The notes under the pieces were generated by a model. That model did no database searches and was not told the origin of the DNA. It saw only the letters and a list, made by a program, of their open reading frames with translations. Shown here piece by piece: positions 53,506 through 63,115 of a stretch of 64,000 nt of DNA. Made by a program: the position numbers and the translations under genes. Location of the stretch: assembly GCF_900009145.1 (NCBI RefSeq), contig NZ_LN889801.1:177354-241353 (forward strand), written 5' to 3'. How positions within the stretch are numbered: the first letter of the stretch is position 1; the number at the start of each line of letters is the position of its first letter. Origin of the DNA: Planktothrix tepida PCC 9214. Its GTDB lineage: Bacteria; Cyanobacteriota; Cyanobacteriia; Cyanobacteriales; Microcoleaceae.

Positions 53506-53926
53506 TCGTTAATTTTTTGTTCTGATTCTACCGAAAAGATTCCAGATGTCTAGGGGTAAACAGTCATTAATTGGTAATCTATGACCCGGAATCACTCTGA
53601 GGGAGGGGTTTTATCGGAATATTAATCTTGGAATACCCAACTTAGAAATCATCAAGGATATTTAAAGATTGGGTTGTAAGTCCCCCCCTGAATTTTATAC
53701 TCAGATTAGAAACTCCCAGCAAAATTTTCTGTATCAACTGATTGATCAGTTCCTCAACGATAGCCAAGCGGTTATATTACAAAACCCTTGATCCCCAGAG
53801 CGGAGTTCATGAGCATAACAGATCAAAAGCAATTTCTAATGTAGGGTGGGAAACATTCACTTTATGATCCTCTAAATTAGAATACAACGGTTGAAAGATA
53901 GCGCACGTCAGACGAAGGAGAAATAA
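53506..53926. other. Intergenic region of 421 bases between divergent murA and ald
   Basis: No gene was found on either strand. The sequence should hold promoters for both genes. A GAAGGAGAAA Shine-Dalgarno sits at about 53914-53923, just before ald. No convincing -10 pair or operator could be fixed. Confidence 0.4.
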
Positions 53927-55018
53927 TTGATTATGCAAATTGGGATTCCGAAAGAAATTAAAGATCAGGAATTTCGGGTGGGATTGAGTCCCGGTAGTGT
54001 GCGAGTGTGCTGTGAACGAGGTCATCAAGTTTTTGTGGAAATGGGTGCAGGGAATGGCGCTGGGTTTACCGATGAGGATTATACACGAGCCGGAGCCATA
54101 ATTGTTGAATCTCCGGCTGATGCTTGGTGTCGGGAACTGGTGGTGAAAGTCAAAGAACCCTTACCCCCGGAATATGAGTTAATCCAGAAAGAACAACTCT
54201 TATTTACTTATTTACATTTAGCCGCAGATCGGGAACTAACCGAACAGTTAATTCATAAGGGTGTCCATGCCATCGCCTATGAAACCGTAGAACTTCCTGA
54301 TGGTCGCTTGCCTTTACTAACTCCAATGAGTATTATCGCGGGACGGTTATCGATTCAGTTTGGGGCTCGTTTTTTAGAACGACAACAGGGAGGACGGGGG
54401 GTTTTATTAGGGGGAATTCCTGGGGTAAAAGCTGCCACTGTTGTGATTTTAGGGGGAGGTGTGGTTGGCACAGAAGCGGCTAGAATTGCCCTAGGGATGG
54501 GGGCTAAAGTGCAAATTTTAGATGTGAATGTGGAGCGATTAGCTTATTTAGAAACGGTGTTTGGATCGAGTGTGGAATTACTCTACAGTCATTTATCCCA
54601 AATTGAAGAAAGTGTTCCCCAAGCAGATTTATTAATTGGTGCGGTTTTAATCTTAGGAAAACGCGCCCCTAAATTAGTTTCTCGTGAGTTAGTTGCTCAA
54701 ATGCGCCCCGGTTCTGTCATTGTGGATGTGGCAGTAGATCAAGGAGGGTGTATTGAAACCTTACGGCCTACGTCCCATAGCCATCCGACTTATATTGAAG
54801 AAAAGGTGGTACATTATGGCGTTCCTAATATGCCCGGTGCTGTGCCTTGGACAGCGACCCAAGCCTTGAATAATAGTACCTTACCTTATGTTCTTCAGTT
54901 AGCGGATCGGGGACTCAAAGCATTAGAATTGAACCCGGTTTTAGCCAAAGGTTTAAATGTGGAAAATCACCATTTAGTCCATCCGGCTGTTCGGGAAGTT
55001 TTTCCTGATTTAGTTTAA
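53927..55018 (+). CDS. ald: Alanine dehydrogenase
   Basis: A 363-residue NAD-dependent dehydrogenase converting alanine to pyruvate plus ammonium (and back). The N-terminal domain begins MQIGIPKEIKDQEFRVGLSP, which contains the substrate-binding Arg; a catalytic His lies in FTYLHLAADRELT. The Rossmann motif is VVILGGGVVGTEAARIALGMG (about 170-190), and PGSVIVDVAVDQGGC is the family signature near the active site. ATG at 53927 and another at 53933 are both possible starts; a strong GGAG lies upstream of the former. It lies alone and would serve nitrogen and alanine balance. Confidence 0.95.
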   Translation: MIMQIGIPKEIKDQEFRVGLSPGSVRVCCERGHQVFVEMGAGNGAGFTDEDYTRAGAIIVESPADAWCRELVVKVKEPLPPEYELIQKEQLLFTYLHLAADRELTEQLIHKGVHAIAYETVELPDGRLPLLTPMSIIAGRLSIQFGARFLERQQGGRGVLLGGIPGVKAATVVILGGGVVGTEAARIALGMGAKVQILDVNVERLAYLETVFGSSVELLYSHLSQIEESVPQADLLIGAVLILGKRAPKLVSRELVAQMRPGSVIVDVAVDQGGCIETLRPTSHSHPTYIEEKVVHYGVPNMPGAVPWTATQALNNSTLPYVLQLADRGLKALELNPVLAKGLNVENHHLVHPAVREVFPDLV

Positions 55019-55033
55019 AGGAACAGCTTAACT

Positions 55034-55054
55034 GGGAATAGGGAATAGGGAATA
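55034..55054. repeat. Heptamer repeat GGGAATA, three copies
   Basis: Three tandem copies of GGGAATA lie between the convergent ald and Ap4A phosphorylase genes, similar in type to the repeats at 48271. Confidence 0.6.
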
Positions 55055-55064
55055 AAAATTTGGA

Positions 55065-55982
55065 TTAACGGGAAATTCCGACTTGTTTTAAAACTGTTAG
55101 GGGGTGATAGGATTTCAGCCATTGTAGTTGTTGGGAATTTCTGACTAATAATCCTCCCGCAAACCCTAAAGAATTAATTGAAATACCCTCAAACTCTTCT
55201 TGAGATCGAGGAACAATCATCATCCAATTTCGGGTGGCTAATAAATTATAAGCTCCTGATTGAAAGGGATGATCGTCAACGGATAAACCCACGGCTGATA
55301 ATAATGCAAAATACAATTCTAGGGTAAAAATTGAGGCTTCTGATGGGGTATGAATCCAATTGGGATTAAAAGAGGCGATCGCATGAACAAATGGAAATTC
55401 GAGAATGATGCCAATAGAATTTTTAAATTGTACAGAAGTGATCGCGGGTTCAATGGGAAGATTTAAGCCATCGGGAACTAAGGGGAAAGGAACTAATTGT
55501 AAATGTTTATGCCGTTGACTTGCTCCCGCTAATTTACCCCCATTATAAAACATTAATCCATCAATTTCTGCTAAACCCATCCACATAGCTGCAAAATCGG
55601 CTTGAGTCAGCCAGGTTTCTTGTTCTTCAAATTCGCGGGTTACAATTAATAAATGATGCTCAACTACATTAAATTTATTCAGTAAACATAAATGAGTTTT
55701 CGATAAATCAGCAACAAATAAATCTTTTTCATAAGGAAGAAAAGGGTTAAACTCTTTCCCGGATTTCTCTATTTTTTTTTGCTGTTTCTTCGCTTGTTCC
55801 TTACGCGCTAAGTTAGCTAAAATTCTGACTAAAAAGCGAATATCCCCCTCTTCAATAAAATCATAATCTGTTGCAATTGATTGAAGAGCACCACAGTTGA
55901 GAGCATATTCAGTTTGAGTAATAATCCGTTGCCATAATGTACCTGTTGGCAAGACTGAGGTTGCTGCTGTCTCTGTTGTCAT
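55065..55982 (-). CDS. ATP adenylyltransferase / Ap4A phosphorylase
   Basis: A 305-residue enzyme of the HIT superfamily that splits Ap4A with phosphate into ATP and ADP. The active site is ASQRHKHLQLVPFPL, a HxHxQ triad of the Apa2-type branch. N-terminal elements NPFLPYEKDLFVADLSKTHLCLLNKFNVVEHHLLIVTREFEEQE, seen in order, match the family's cap. The 90-residue C-terminal domain (ATRNWMMIVPRSQEEFEGISINSLGFAGGLLV) is typical of DUF4922/C-terminal Ap4A phosphorylases. It lies convergent with ald across 46 bases. Its role in clearing Ap4A, a stress nucleotide, is inferred. Confidence 0.85.
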   Translation of the reverse strand: MTTETAATSVLPTGTLWQRIITQTEYALNCGALQSIATDYDFIEEGDIRFLVRILANLARKEQAKKQQKKIEKSGKEFNPFLPYEKDLFVADLSKTHLCLLNKFNVVEHHLLIVTREFEEQETWLTQADFAAMWMGLAEIDGLMFYNGGKLAGASQRHKHLQLVPFPLVPDGLNLPIEPAITSVQFKNSIGIILEFPFVHAIASFNPNWIHTPSEASIFTLELYFALLSAVGLSVDDHPFQSGAYNLLATRNWMMIVPRSQEEFEGISINSLGFAGGLLVRNSQQLQWLKSYHPLTVLKQVGISR

Positions 55983-56198
55983 TTTAATCTAAATTGGAAT
56001 TGAGGTCTTCTTCCTATCTTAAATTAATTCAGCACTTTATTATCAATAGGGAAAAGGGAACAGAGGGGATAGGAAAAAGTGATTAGCCACCCTAGCAAGT
56101 ATTTGTAGTCAACATTGAAGGATGGAATCTCACCCCCTTCTTCCTATGAGTCGGGGGTTGAAGCAGAGATCAAACCCATCTAAAATTCCAATTTTGAG

Positions 56199-56936
56199 TT
56201 ACCCACAAGAACGGGACACTTTAGTTTTTAATAACTCATCTAAACTGGGGTCTTGAATCTGAAGTGAGGAAGATTCCATCAGAGCATCTGACCATAACTG
56301 ATGTTCCACAAAATATTGAATCCGAGCTAAAGTAATTGCTTCTGCGGTTGCTTTTTGTTGATGCAGTTGCGTTTCTAATTGTTCTAAATCCTGCTGAATT
56401 TTCTGGTGTTGATGGGTTTCTATGACTTTAAAAGTTAAAGAGTCACGGGGAAAATCACTGATATCAGGATTAGAGATATCATAAAGTGATAATTGATAGG
56501 TTTCTCCGGGTTGAAGTGGTTCTCCCGTATAGGAAATACTTTGCTTAGAATCCGAAATATTTTGACTCCAAATTAAAGTCTCATTGTCATCAGAATGCAG
56601 TTCTACATATTTAATATCCCCTCGCCAAATAAAGGTAGGTTTGTCACTCCAAATTTCACTATCAACCTGATTATTATTAGGTTGGGTTAGAGGAACAATT
56701 GTACAAATTTCATTTCCCCGTGAACCCCCAGGAGAATAGACAGGCGGTTCATGATTAGTCGTTGAAGAATCCTGATTAGCAAGCTGATACAATTCTTCCC
56801 AAGCAGGGGAAATCTTTTTAAATTCTGAAGGATGAAACGTGGGTTCACTCAAGGCGGGAGAGATAACCGAAAATCCCATTATGCTTACCAAGGTTGTGCA
56901 TCTCCAAAGAGAACGCACAAAGTTGAACTTAGCCAT
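56199..56936 (-). CDS. Secreted protein, DUF928-like, last gene of the CHAT-CHASE2 cassette
   Basis: A 245-residue protein with a signal peptide (about 1-31, ending SPALSEP). A region YSPGGSRGNEICTIVPL followed by WSDKPTFIWRG and YQLSLYDISN resembles cyanobacterial DUF928-type domains, which have GxRG-C and PTFxW patterns; the match is weak. The C-terminal part is a Gln-rich helix (HQHQKIQQDLEQLETQLHQQ). Two Cys near the ends (IC...SRSCG) might bond. It overlaps the end of the CHAT-CHASE2 gene by eight bases and has a good ribosome site (AAGGAAA), so it is translationally coupled to it. It could be a periplasmic partner of the CHASE2 sensor. Confidence 0.6.
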   Translation of the reverse strand: MAKFNFVRSLWRCTTLVSIMGFSVISPALSEPTFHPSEFKKISPAWEELYQLANQDSSTTNHEPPVYSPGGSRGNEICTIVPLTQPNNNQVDSEIWSDKPTFIWRGDIKYVELHSDDNETLIWSQNISDSKQSISYTGEPLQPGETYQLSLYDISNPDISDFPRDSLTFKVIETHQHQKIQQDLEQLETQLHQQKATAEAITLARIQYFVEHQLWSDALMESSSLQIQDPSLDELLKTKVSRSCG

Positions 56937-59400
56937 AAAATTTCCTTTCCACAAATGTCAGAAAAATATACATCCAAAACATCAAGGCTGGTAACACCCA
57001 AGGAAGCAAAAGTTCGCCTGTAATATAAACCTGTACACTCACTAATCCATATATTCCTGTTAATCCCACAAACACCAGGATATACTTTATTTTTTGAGGA
57101 CGAACTGTTGCTAAGGATAAGGTCGCTCCTTTTCCGAATAAAGCGGCAATTAAAATCAGCAAAAGGTCAGGAATGGGAATCACAAATCGTTGCTGAATAA
57201 AGTGATGAGTCATGTAAGCATGAACTTCACCTCCCGGTAAGACTTGGCGATAATTGCGTGGTGTTTCCTGAGAATACCAATAATTTAATGCCATAGGTAA
57301 AGGAAAATTATCTTGACCTTCTGTTGCAATTCCGGCTTCACCATATCCCCCTGGTGCAATTAGAACGACAAAGGGAGTAGAAAGTTTCAAGGTAGACTCT
57401 GGAGACTCAAATAATTGCCAAGCGGGAAGACTTTGATAAACTTGTTTTGGGGGAATTGAAAAATCAATCAGGGGATGAAACCACCATTGCTTTAATAAAT
57501 ATGCCCAATTTGTGATCGGTTGTAAACGTGCTTTTGATGAAAATAACCTTTGATAATCTGTTCCGGTATTATCAATTAAATAGGCTTTTAAATGGGATAG
57601 CCAATCAACGGATGAGTCCAGTTGAGGGGCAGGGGTAGATTCTCGTTCTTGAAAGTTTAATTGATACGCTAAAGCCAATAAATAAGCGAAGGGTAAAGGT
57701 TGTTGTCGAGAGTCAGGAAGAGGCAGTAAGGTGGTATAGAGGGGAGGATAACCTAATATTCTTAAATCGCCTTGTAAGCTCCAATTAGGACTCGCTAATT
57801 CGGGTAAGGTTTCAAACCATCCTCCGGTGGGATTTTTACTCGTTCCAAATATTAACCAAGTTTGATGATTTTGAACTGCATTTTGTAAAGATTGGGATAA
57901 GATGGGATCGTTTTGAGGTTGATGACGATCTAATAAATAATCAATGCCAATTACTTGCATATTGAGTTTAATTAAATGATTAATAATCTCAGCTAAATAA
58001 CTTCGATCCATCGGTCTTGGATTAGAAATTTTAGCTTTTAGAATAGATTTTTCATCAATTAAAATTAGTAGAATTGGGGGAGAGGATTGAGTTGGAATTT
58101 GATGAGTTAAATTTCGATAAATTGCTTGAATCAAAATTCGTCGTTCTAATAAAAAATTTTGAATAGGCGTTTGCCAAGCGATAACGCATAAGGTTGTTAG
58201 GGCAAGGAGTTCTTTTTTTGTGGGGAACCATCGTTTTAATCGTTGTTTCCAACTGAAGGCTTGTAATTTAAACGGAGGAGCTTTGGGATGGCGGAATAAG
58301 GAAGGAATTAAATAGGCACTGGGATAAGTTAAATGTTTTTCTAATTTGAGGAATTGACAAGCGGATAATAAGGCATCATGGACATCATAATATTCCGTTA
58401 AGCTCCGAATAAACCGTAATAAAAATTCTTGAGCCACTTGATTATGGATAGGTTCTCGCATAATCGCCACTTGATTTAATCCTAAATCAATCAAGGTATT
58501 CGCTAAACTTAAACCATTACAAGAATTAAATAAGGCAAATTGTAAGCCTCGTTGTTTTGCAACAGTTAAGGGTTGAATCAGTTCGGATAAGGACAACGAA
58601 ACTGAGGGCGCAATCCCTAATTCTCCTCCGGTTAATTCCGTTTCATTACTATGACCAGCAAATAGTAAAATATCCCAACCTTTTTGATCTTGAATAGCTT
58701 TAACGACTGCAAGTTTAACCTCCATTACAGTTTGTTGAGGTTGCCAACCGACAAACTGAATTTCTGCAATTGGAGCGAGCGCTCGCACCGCTTCTTTATC
58801 AGCTTGAAAATTTAACCCCGTTTCATCTCCTAAAATCACTAATACCCTAACTTTATTGCGGGTTGGTCGATGTTCGGGAGTCGTTGTAACCTGACGAATA
58901 TTAATTGGTTGACGAACAATTCTAATTTTTCCAGTCGCCGCAAATTCTGTACCAATTTCCCACGCTTCCCAAGGAAGTCGAGCCACATCTATCGGGTCAG
59001 TGGTGAGAAACACATCAATATCTAATCCAACGCCACGCGGTAAAGTTTCTAAATTCTGCTTTGATGTCGCTTTAGCCAGAGTTGCTCGAATTTCATATAA
59101 TTCTTCATGTCTTAACCAGCGATGAAATTCATATAATAATTTTGCTTCTGCTTGAACTAATTTAGCGTGCCAATCTGTTTGGCTTTGGGTAAGTTTTCCG
59201 GTCGCTTCCACTCGACCTCGCAGTGCTTTCTGATAAAAACTCAAATAAATATATTGCCACTCTTGATACAGTTGAGTTAATCGTTCAGGATAGGGAAGCG
59301 TGACTCCCAAATTTTGCCCTTCCCCCCAAGATAATTGAAATAAGCAAACCTGCTCAACTCGTTGAACTTTGAGATAAAAAGGGGAAACAATGGCATTCAT
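56929..59400 (-). CDS. CHAT protease-like and CHASE2 sensor domain protein
   Basis: An 823-residue membrane protein. The N-terminal half holds a CHAT domain (about 190-365), a caspase-like fold: the catalytic His is in LLFAGHSNETE and the catalytic Cys in LFNSCNGLSLAN. A CHASE2 extracytoplasmic sensor domain (about 410-730) follows one membrane segment; it shows the family's ILIDEKSILKA... and VIGIDYLLDRHQPQ patterns. Three closing membrane helices end the protein (about 760-823). The combination suggests a sensor that controls a caspase-like activity. It lies 16 bases after the DUF1822 gene and overlaps the DUF928-like gene. I choose the start at 59400. The signal and the cleaved target are unknown. 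Confidence 0.88.
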   Translation of the reverse strand: MNAIVSPFYLKVQRVEQVCLFQLSWGEGQNLGVTLPYPERLTQLYQEWQYIYLSFYQKALRGRVEATGKLTQSQTDWHAKLVQAEAKLLYEFHRWLRHEELYEIRATLAKATSKQNLETLPRGVGLDIDVFLTTDPIDVARLPWEAWEIGTEFAATGKIRIVRQPINIRQVTTTPEHRPTRNKVRVLVILGDETGLNFQADKEAVRALAPIAEIQFVGWQPQQTVMEVKLAVVKAIQDQKGWDILLFAGHSNETELTGGELGIAPSVSLSLSELIQPLTVAKQRGLQFALFNSCNGLSLANTLIDLGLNQVAIMREPIHNQVAQEFLLRFIRSLTEYYDVHDALLSACQFLKLEKHLTYPSAYLIPSLFRHPKAPPFKLQAFSWKQRLKRWFPTKKELLALTTLCVIAWQTPIQNFLLERRILIQAIYRNLTHQIPTQSSPPILLILIDEKSILKAKISNPRPMDRSYLAEIINHLIKLNMQVIGIDYLLDRHQPQNDPILSQSLQNAVQNHQTWLIFGTSKNPTGGWFETLPELASPNWSLQGDLRILGYPPLYTTLLPLPDSRQQPLPFAYLLALAYQLNFQERESTPAPQLDSSVDWLSHLKAYLIDNTGTDYQRLFSSKARLQPITNWAYLLKQWWFHPLIDFSIPPKQVYQSLPAWQLFESPESTLKLSTPFVVLIAPGGYGEAGIATEGQDNFPLPMALNYWYSQETPRNYRQVLPGGEVHAYMTHHFIQQRFVIPIPDLLLILIAALFGKGATLSLATVRPQKIKYILVFVGLTGIYGLVSVQVYITGELLLPWVLPALMFWMYIFLTFVERKFYG

Positions 59401-59416
59401 ATTTAGGTTTTGAATC

Positions 59417-60787
59417 TTAATTGAAACTAAATTCAAAAGGCGGTAATGTTTCTGTTATATCTTCCCTTAAACTCACCGTCACCACAAATTTTTCTTGACA
59501 GGTTCCGACCACACGAGTAAATAAATAAGAACACTGATCTTCGCGATTTGAATCTTGTTCAACTAAAATTCCGGTGGCGTCACTGACTCGTAATTTCACA
59601 CCCACTGGTAAATCCGTTCCTGTAGTTAAACCTAATATTAATAATAGCGTCCATTCGGGTTCAATTTCCCATTCTAACGGCCAAGTTAAAGCATATAACC
59701 GCAGAGAACGTCCTCCTAAACCTAAATCTCGATAAGCACCTTTGGCTTGGGGAGAAATTTCGACCCCATTTTCTTGGAGTTGTTTGACTAAACTGGAAAT
59801 TTCAGTTCCGTCACGCAAGGCGGTTTCTGGAGAAAAATCTGGAATAAAAACCCAGGATAAAGCTGTTGATATTATGTCTAATTCCTGGTTAAACCATCCC
59901 GCTAAATTTAGCGTCGGTTGTGTTAATAAATTGAATAAATCTGTTAAATAAGCAATAGGATTTTTATGGAATTGAGAAATCGGTTGTGCCGATAAAATGG
60001 CTTGGTTTTGTACTTCATAAATCCATCGCAGTAATTCAGGATAACTGAAAATAATCTTTCCCTGTTCCCAAGTTAAAATTTGCCACAATTCATGAAAACT
60101 ACCAGGTTCTGAGGATTGCAGTTGAGAAAGTTTGCTAATTAATTCTTCTCGAATTTGAGATAATAGTATTGCAGGATTCTGAATTTCCGGTAAAGGAATT
60201 GCAGAAACTTCTAAACAGCGTACAAATAATAAAAATTGATCGGGTTCTGTGTTAAACCAAGATAAGGGGACAGAATATGTCCAATCTGCTTTGGGTTCTA
60301 AATCAATCTGTGTTTTATGGGCTTGAAAATCTGAATAGGAAATAAACCCATAAATTGAAGTTGTTTCTAATTCTTCTTGAACCTCAATTAAAATATAATA
60401 ATGAGCCCTATATTCCGGTAATTCAAATATAGCCCTAGGTAAAATAATAGTATCCGTCCTAGAATTTCCCAAGGCGACTAAGCAGATTTTAAATTGATTG
60501 ACGGCTAAGTTACAAACGGCTTCAATAAAATAAGCTAATTCAGGTTTTTCTAAAGAAGGATGATCTAAATTGAAGACAAGTTCTGATGAACGCTGTTCTA
60601 ACCAATTTTGAAACCCAAAGAAGGCTAGAGAATTGAGATAGGTTTGCCATTGTTTTCGATCATCGAGAATAGAACGACAATAATCTAAGGATTGATTAAT
60701 TTGTTCAGAAGATAAGGGTAAGGCTTCAGGGTTAAGCGGTTCAAACTCAAACAAAACCTCTGATTCATCTAGGAAAGAAGTAAACAT
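59417..60787 (-). CDS. DUF1822 family protein
   Basis: A 456-residue protein of the cyanobacterial DUF1822 family. The opening is typical: LPLSSEQINQSLDYCRSILDDRKQWQTYLNSLAFFGFQNWLEQR. No membrane segment and no enzyme motif is visible; the sequence alternates helical and beta-rich stretches. It lies between the sigma-like gene (two bases) and the CHAT-CHASE2 gene (16 bases), so all are almost certainly in one operon. DUF1822 genes are commonly seen beside CHASE2/CHAT genes in cyanobacteria as far as I recall. Function unknown; an adaptor or substrate for the CHAT domain is a possibility. Confidence 0.82.
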   Translation of the reverse strand: MFTSFLDESEVLFEFEPLNPEALPLSSEQINQSLDYCRSILDDRKQWQTYLNSLAFFGFQNWLEQRSSELVFNLDHPSLEKPELAYFIEAVCNLAVNQFKICLVALGNSRTDTIILPRAIFELPEYRAHYYILIEVQEELETTSIYGFISYSDFQAHKTQIDLEPKADWTYSVPLSWFNTEPDQFLLFVRCLEVSAIPLPEIQNPAILLSQIREELISKLSQLQSSEPGSFHELWQILTWEQGKIIFSYPELLRWIYEVQNQAILSAQPISQFHKNPIAYLTDLFNLLTQPTLNLAGWFNQELDIISTALSWVFIPDFSPETALRDGTEISSLVKQLQENGVEISPQAKGAYRDLGLGGRSLRLYALTWPLEWEIEPEWTLLLILGLTTGTDLPVGVKLRVSDATGILVEQDSNREDQCSYLFTRVVGTCQEKFVVTVSLREDITETLPPFEFSFN

Positions 60788-60789
60788 TA

Positions 60790-62277
60790 TTAATAGCTCC
60801 GTCGGGAATTTTTAGATAATAAAGAAATCATGGAATGAATCAATTCTGGACTTTTTTCTCTTAAATCTAAATAGTAGCAAACGCCTTTAAAAAAGGGACT
60901 ATTTAGGGGACGATTTTGAGCAATATAGGAATCAGATTCAGCTTGTTTAAACAAGGTTTCCAATTCTCCATCTAAGGCTAATTCAATTTGTTTTTCCCAC
61001 TGTTCTAACTCTTGGGAAAGATGCTCAGGTTTGGCATACTCTAAAATGCGATCGCGTAACTGAAATAATAAGTGATGTCTGACATCAGCGCGAAAGGCTT
61101 TAAGCTTTAATAAACGAGTTACTTGATACTGAGCTTTTAATCCTAATGTAGCTGCAATTTCGCTCATAGATTGACCCTGACAATGAAACAGATAAAGGGC
61201 GGTTAAAAATTGTTCCGCTTTTTCTCCGTCTCGCTTTTGGCAAGTTGTTAACCAGGTTTCTAAAACTTGAGCAATACTGCTATGTAAACACATCAAAAAC
61301 TGTTTTTCATACCAGTTTAAAAACTCCTGTTTTTTGATTTGTTCCTCATCGTTTTCTAGGGGTTCAGGGCTAGGAATTTGTTCAATGATGGAATCAGAAT
61401 CATCAACAAAAATTAAGGATTGGTTGGGTAACTTTCCTCCTCGAATATAGGTGCGATATTGGCGTAATAGAGTCGCTAGATTTTGTAATTTCAGGGCGAC
61501 GGCTTTAGGAGAAATCCTCTGTTGAATTAAGGTTTCTAACCGTTGAGCAATTTGTTGATATTGTTGAGCCGTTGGCGGTTGACAGCGTTTTCTAGCTCCG
61601 GCTTGACGTTGTTGTAAACGTTGGCTACGGTAAACGCTATGGTAGCAAGCTAAAAGCTGTAATCGTTGTTCAACTTCCAGGGACGTTAATTGATAAAACT
61701 GGGTTAAAATTTTTTCCAGTTGTTGAGGATGGGTATCATTTAAAATTGCCCAATCACTCACGAGATACACCCCATGCTCTAGTAAAAACTTATTGATTTC
61801 ACTATTAAATTTAACTCGTCGGTTTGTCCAAGTTGCTAAACTACTTTGCTGGGGATCAAAGGTTTGTAAAATTTCCCGTGCAAAGGATTGATAAGAAGTT
61901 TTTGTTTGTCCTAAATGGCGCTGACGATTAATTCCTTCTTCATCCAAAACAAAGGGGAATAAGTCTTGGCTTCTAAAACCATGATAGGTTCCAAATTGTT
62001 GAGCTAACTGAAGACAAACCTGTTCAATTTCCCAAGAAATAAAGCATAAAAGACAACATTCTGCATTTTGGCTATTGATATTATTCCCTTGAGAATTGCC
62101 ATCACGAAGCCATTGTACTAATTGCTTCTGAATGGGTACATCGGGAACATCCGCCTCTGCGAGGAATTCTGGAAAAGCCCTCTCAAAAAAGGCTTTGGCT
62201 GCTGCTATTTCCGACCGTTTTTGTCGGCCAGAACTTTCGAGTTTAACCAGTGTCCAATACTTTGATGCTTTACTCAT
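60790..62277 (-). CDS. Sigma-70-like regulator, first gene of the CHAT-CHASE2 cassette
   Basis: A 495-residue protein. The middle part (about 130-200: SLATWTNRRVKFNSEINKFLLEHGVYLVSDWAIL in pieces) resembles the region 2 helices of cyanobacterial sigma-like proteins. The C-terminal portion has LYLFHCQGQSMSEIAATLGLKAQYQVTRLLKLKAFRADVRHHLL, a helix-turn-helix like sigma region 4. An N-terminal region (1-110) is rich in Cys and Trp (AECCLLCFISWEIEQ). It lies first in the operon, two bases before the DUF1822 gene, and could control the cassette or be controlled by the CHAT protein. Classical -10 recognition residues cannot be confirmed by eye. Confidence 0.55.
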   Translation of the reverse strand: MSKASKYWTLVKLESSGRQKRSEIAAAKAFFERAFPEFLAEADVPDVPIQKQLVQWLRDGNSQGNNINSQNAECCLLCFISWEIEQVCLQLAQQFGTYHGFRSQDLFPFVLDEEGINRQRHLGQTKTSYQSFAREILQTFDPQQSSLATWTNRRVKFNSEINKFLLEHGVYLVSDWAILNDTHPQQLEKILTQFYQLTSLEVEQRLQLLACYHSVYRSQRLQQRQAGARKRCQPPTAQQYQQIAQRLETLIQQRISPKAVALKLQNLATLLRQYRTYIRGGKLPNQSLIFVDDSDSIIEQIPSPEPLENDEEQIKKQEFLNWYEKQFLMCLHSSIAQVLETWLTTCQKRDGEKAEQFLTALYLFHCQGQSMSEIAATLGLKAQYQVTRLLKLKAFRADVRHHLLFQLRDRILEYAKPEHLSQELEQWEKQIELALDGELETLFKQAESDSYIAQNRPLNSPFFKGVCYYLDLREKSPELIHSMISLLSKNSRRSY

Positions 62278-62438
62278 GGATTAGGAACAGAGGAAGTCGG
62301 TGTCTTGTTGAATTCGGCTTATAAATCCCAAGCCACCAACAACTCCAACGAGTGATTTAGGACAGAGGGGCAAGGTGATCTCACCCCTCAAGTTTACCTA
62401 TCTCTGAAGTGATTCAACTTATGCAAGCTCAAACAGAA

Positions 62439-63074
62439 TTAGAGCCCCAAAGAATTTGATATTTTAGGCGTTGGGGTGATTTTAGCTTTGGGTTTCCAAT
62501 CATATTCCATGTATTGAGCCGTTTTTAAAGCTTTGTCATCCCCTAAAAGTTTAGCAATAACATAAAGAGACACATCAATTCCCGCCGAAATTCCGGCCGC
62601 TGTGATAATTTTGCCATTATCAACATATCGTTGATTGTCTACAATAGTAGTCTGGGGAGCAAGCGCTCTTAATTGCTCTAAGGCTAGATGATGAGTAGTC
62701 GCAACTAACCCATCTAATAAACCAACTTTAGCTAACAGTAAAGCCCCCGTACAGACCGATACAATTAAATCAGCATAATGTCCTTTAGATTGAATCCAAG
62801 CTAAAATTTGAAGTTGATTCATCGCAGCCTTTGTGCCAATTCCACCCGGTATAAAAATTACATCAGGGACGGGACTATCTAATAAGGTGAAATCAGGATT
62901 AATACTTAAGCCATTATGGGATTGAAGAGAATTTAAGGTTTCTGCCACTAGATAAACATTAAAGGGTTTATCTTCGTTAATTTCTGAGGCAATAGAAAAT
63001 ACCTCATAGGGGCCAGCAAAATCCAGAATTTCAACGTCATTAAACATTAAAATAGCAATATTTTTTTGAGTCAT
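62439..63074 (-). CDS. DJ-1/PfpI family protein
   Basis: A 211-residue protein of the DJ-1/PfpI/GATase1-like superfamily. The start IAILMFNDVEILDFAGPYEVFSIA and the mid part DVIFIPGGIGTKAAM are typical. The nucleophile elbow is VSVCTGALLLAKVGLL, with the active Cys, followed by LVATTHH with the partner His. This layout is close to PfpI-like proteins and the N-terminal half of some AraC regulators, and to isonitrile hydratase. Function is not certain: protease, hydratase or glyoxalase-like activities exist in the family. I place the start at 63074 (MTQKNIAIL); an upstream ATG at 63095 is less likely. Confidence 0.82.
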   Translation of the reverse strand: MTQKNIAILMFNDVEILDFAGPYEVFSIASEINEDKPFNVYLVAETLNSLQSHNGLSINPDFTLLDSPVPDVIFIPGGIGTKAAMNQLQILAWIQSKGHYADLIVSVCTGALLLAKVGLLDGLVATTHHLALEQLRALAPQTTIVDNQRYVDNGKIITAAGISAGIDVSLYVIAKLLGDDKALKTAQYMEYDWKPKAKITPTPKISNSLGL

Positions 63075-63115
63075 TAGTTCAGTAATCCTAAACAAAAAGG
63101 ATAAGGGGTTAAAAT

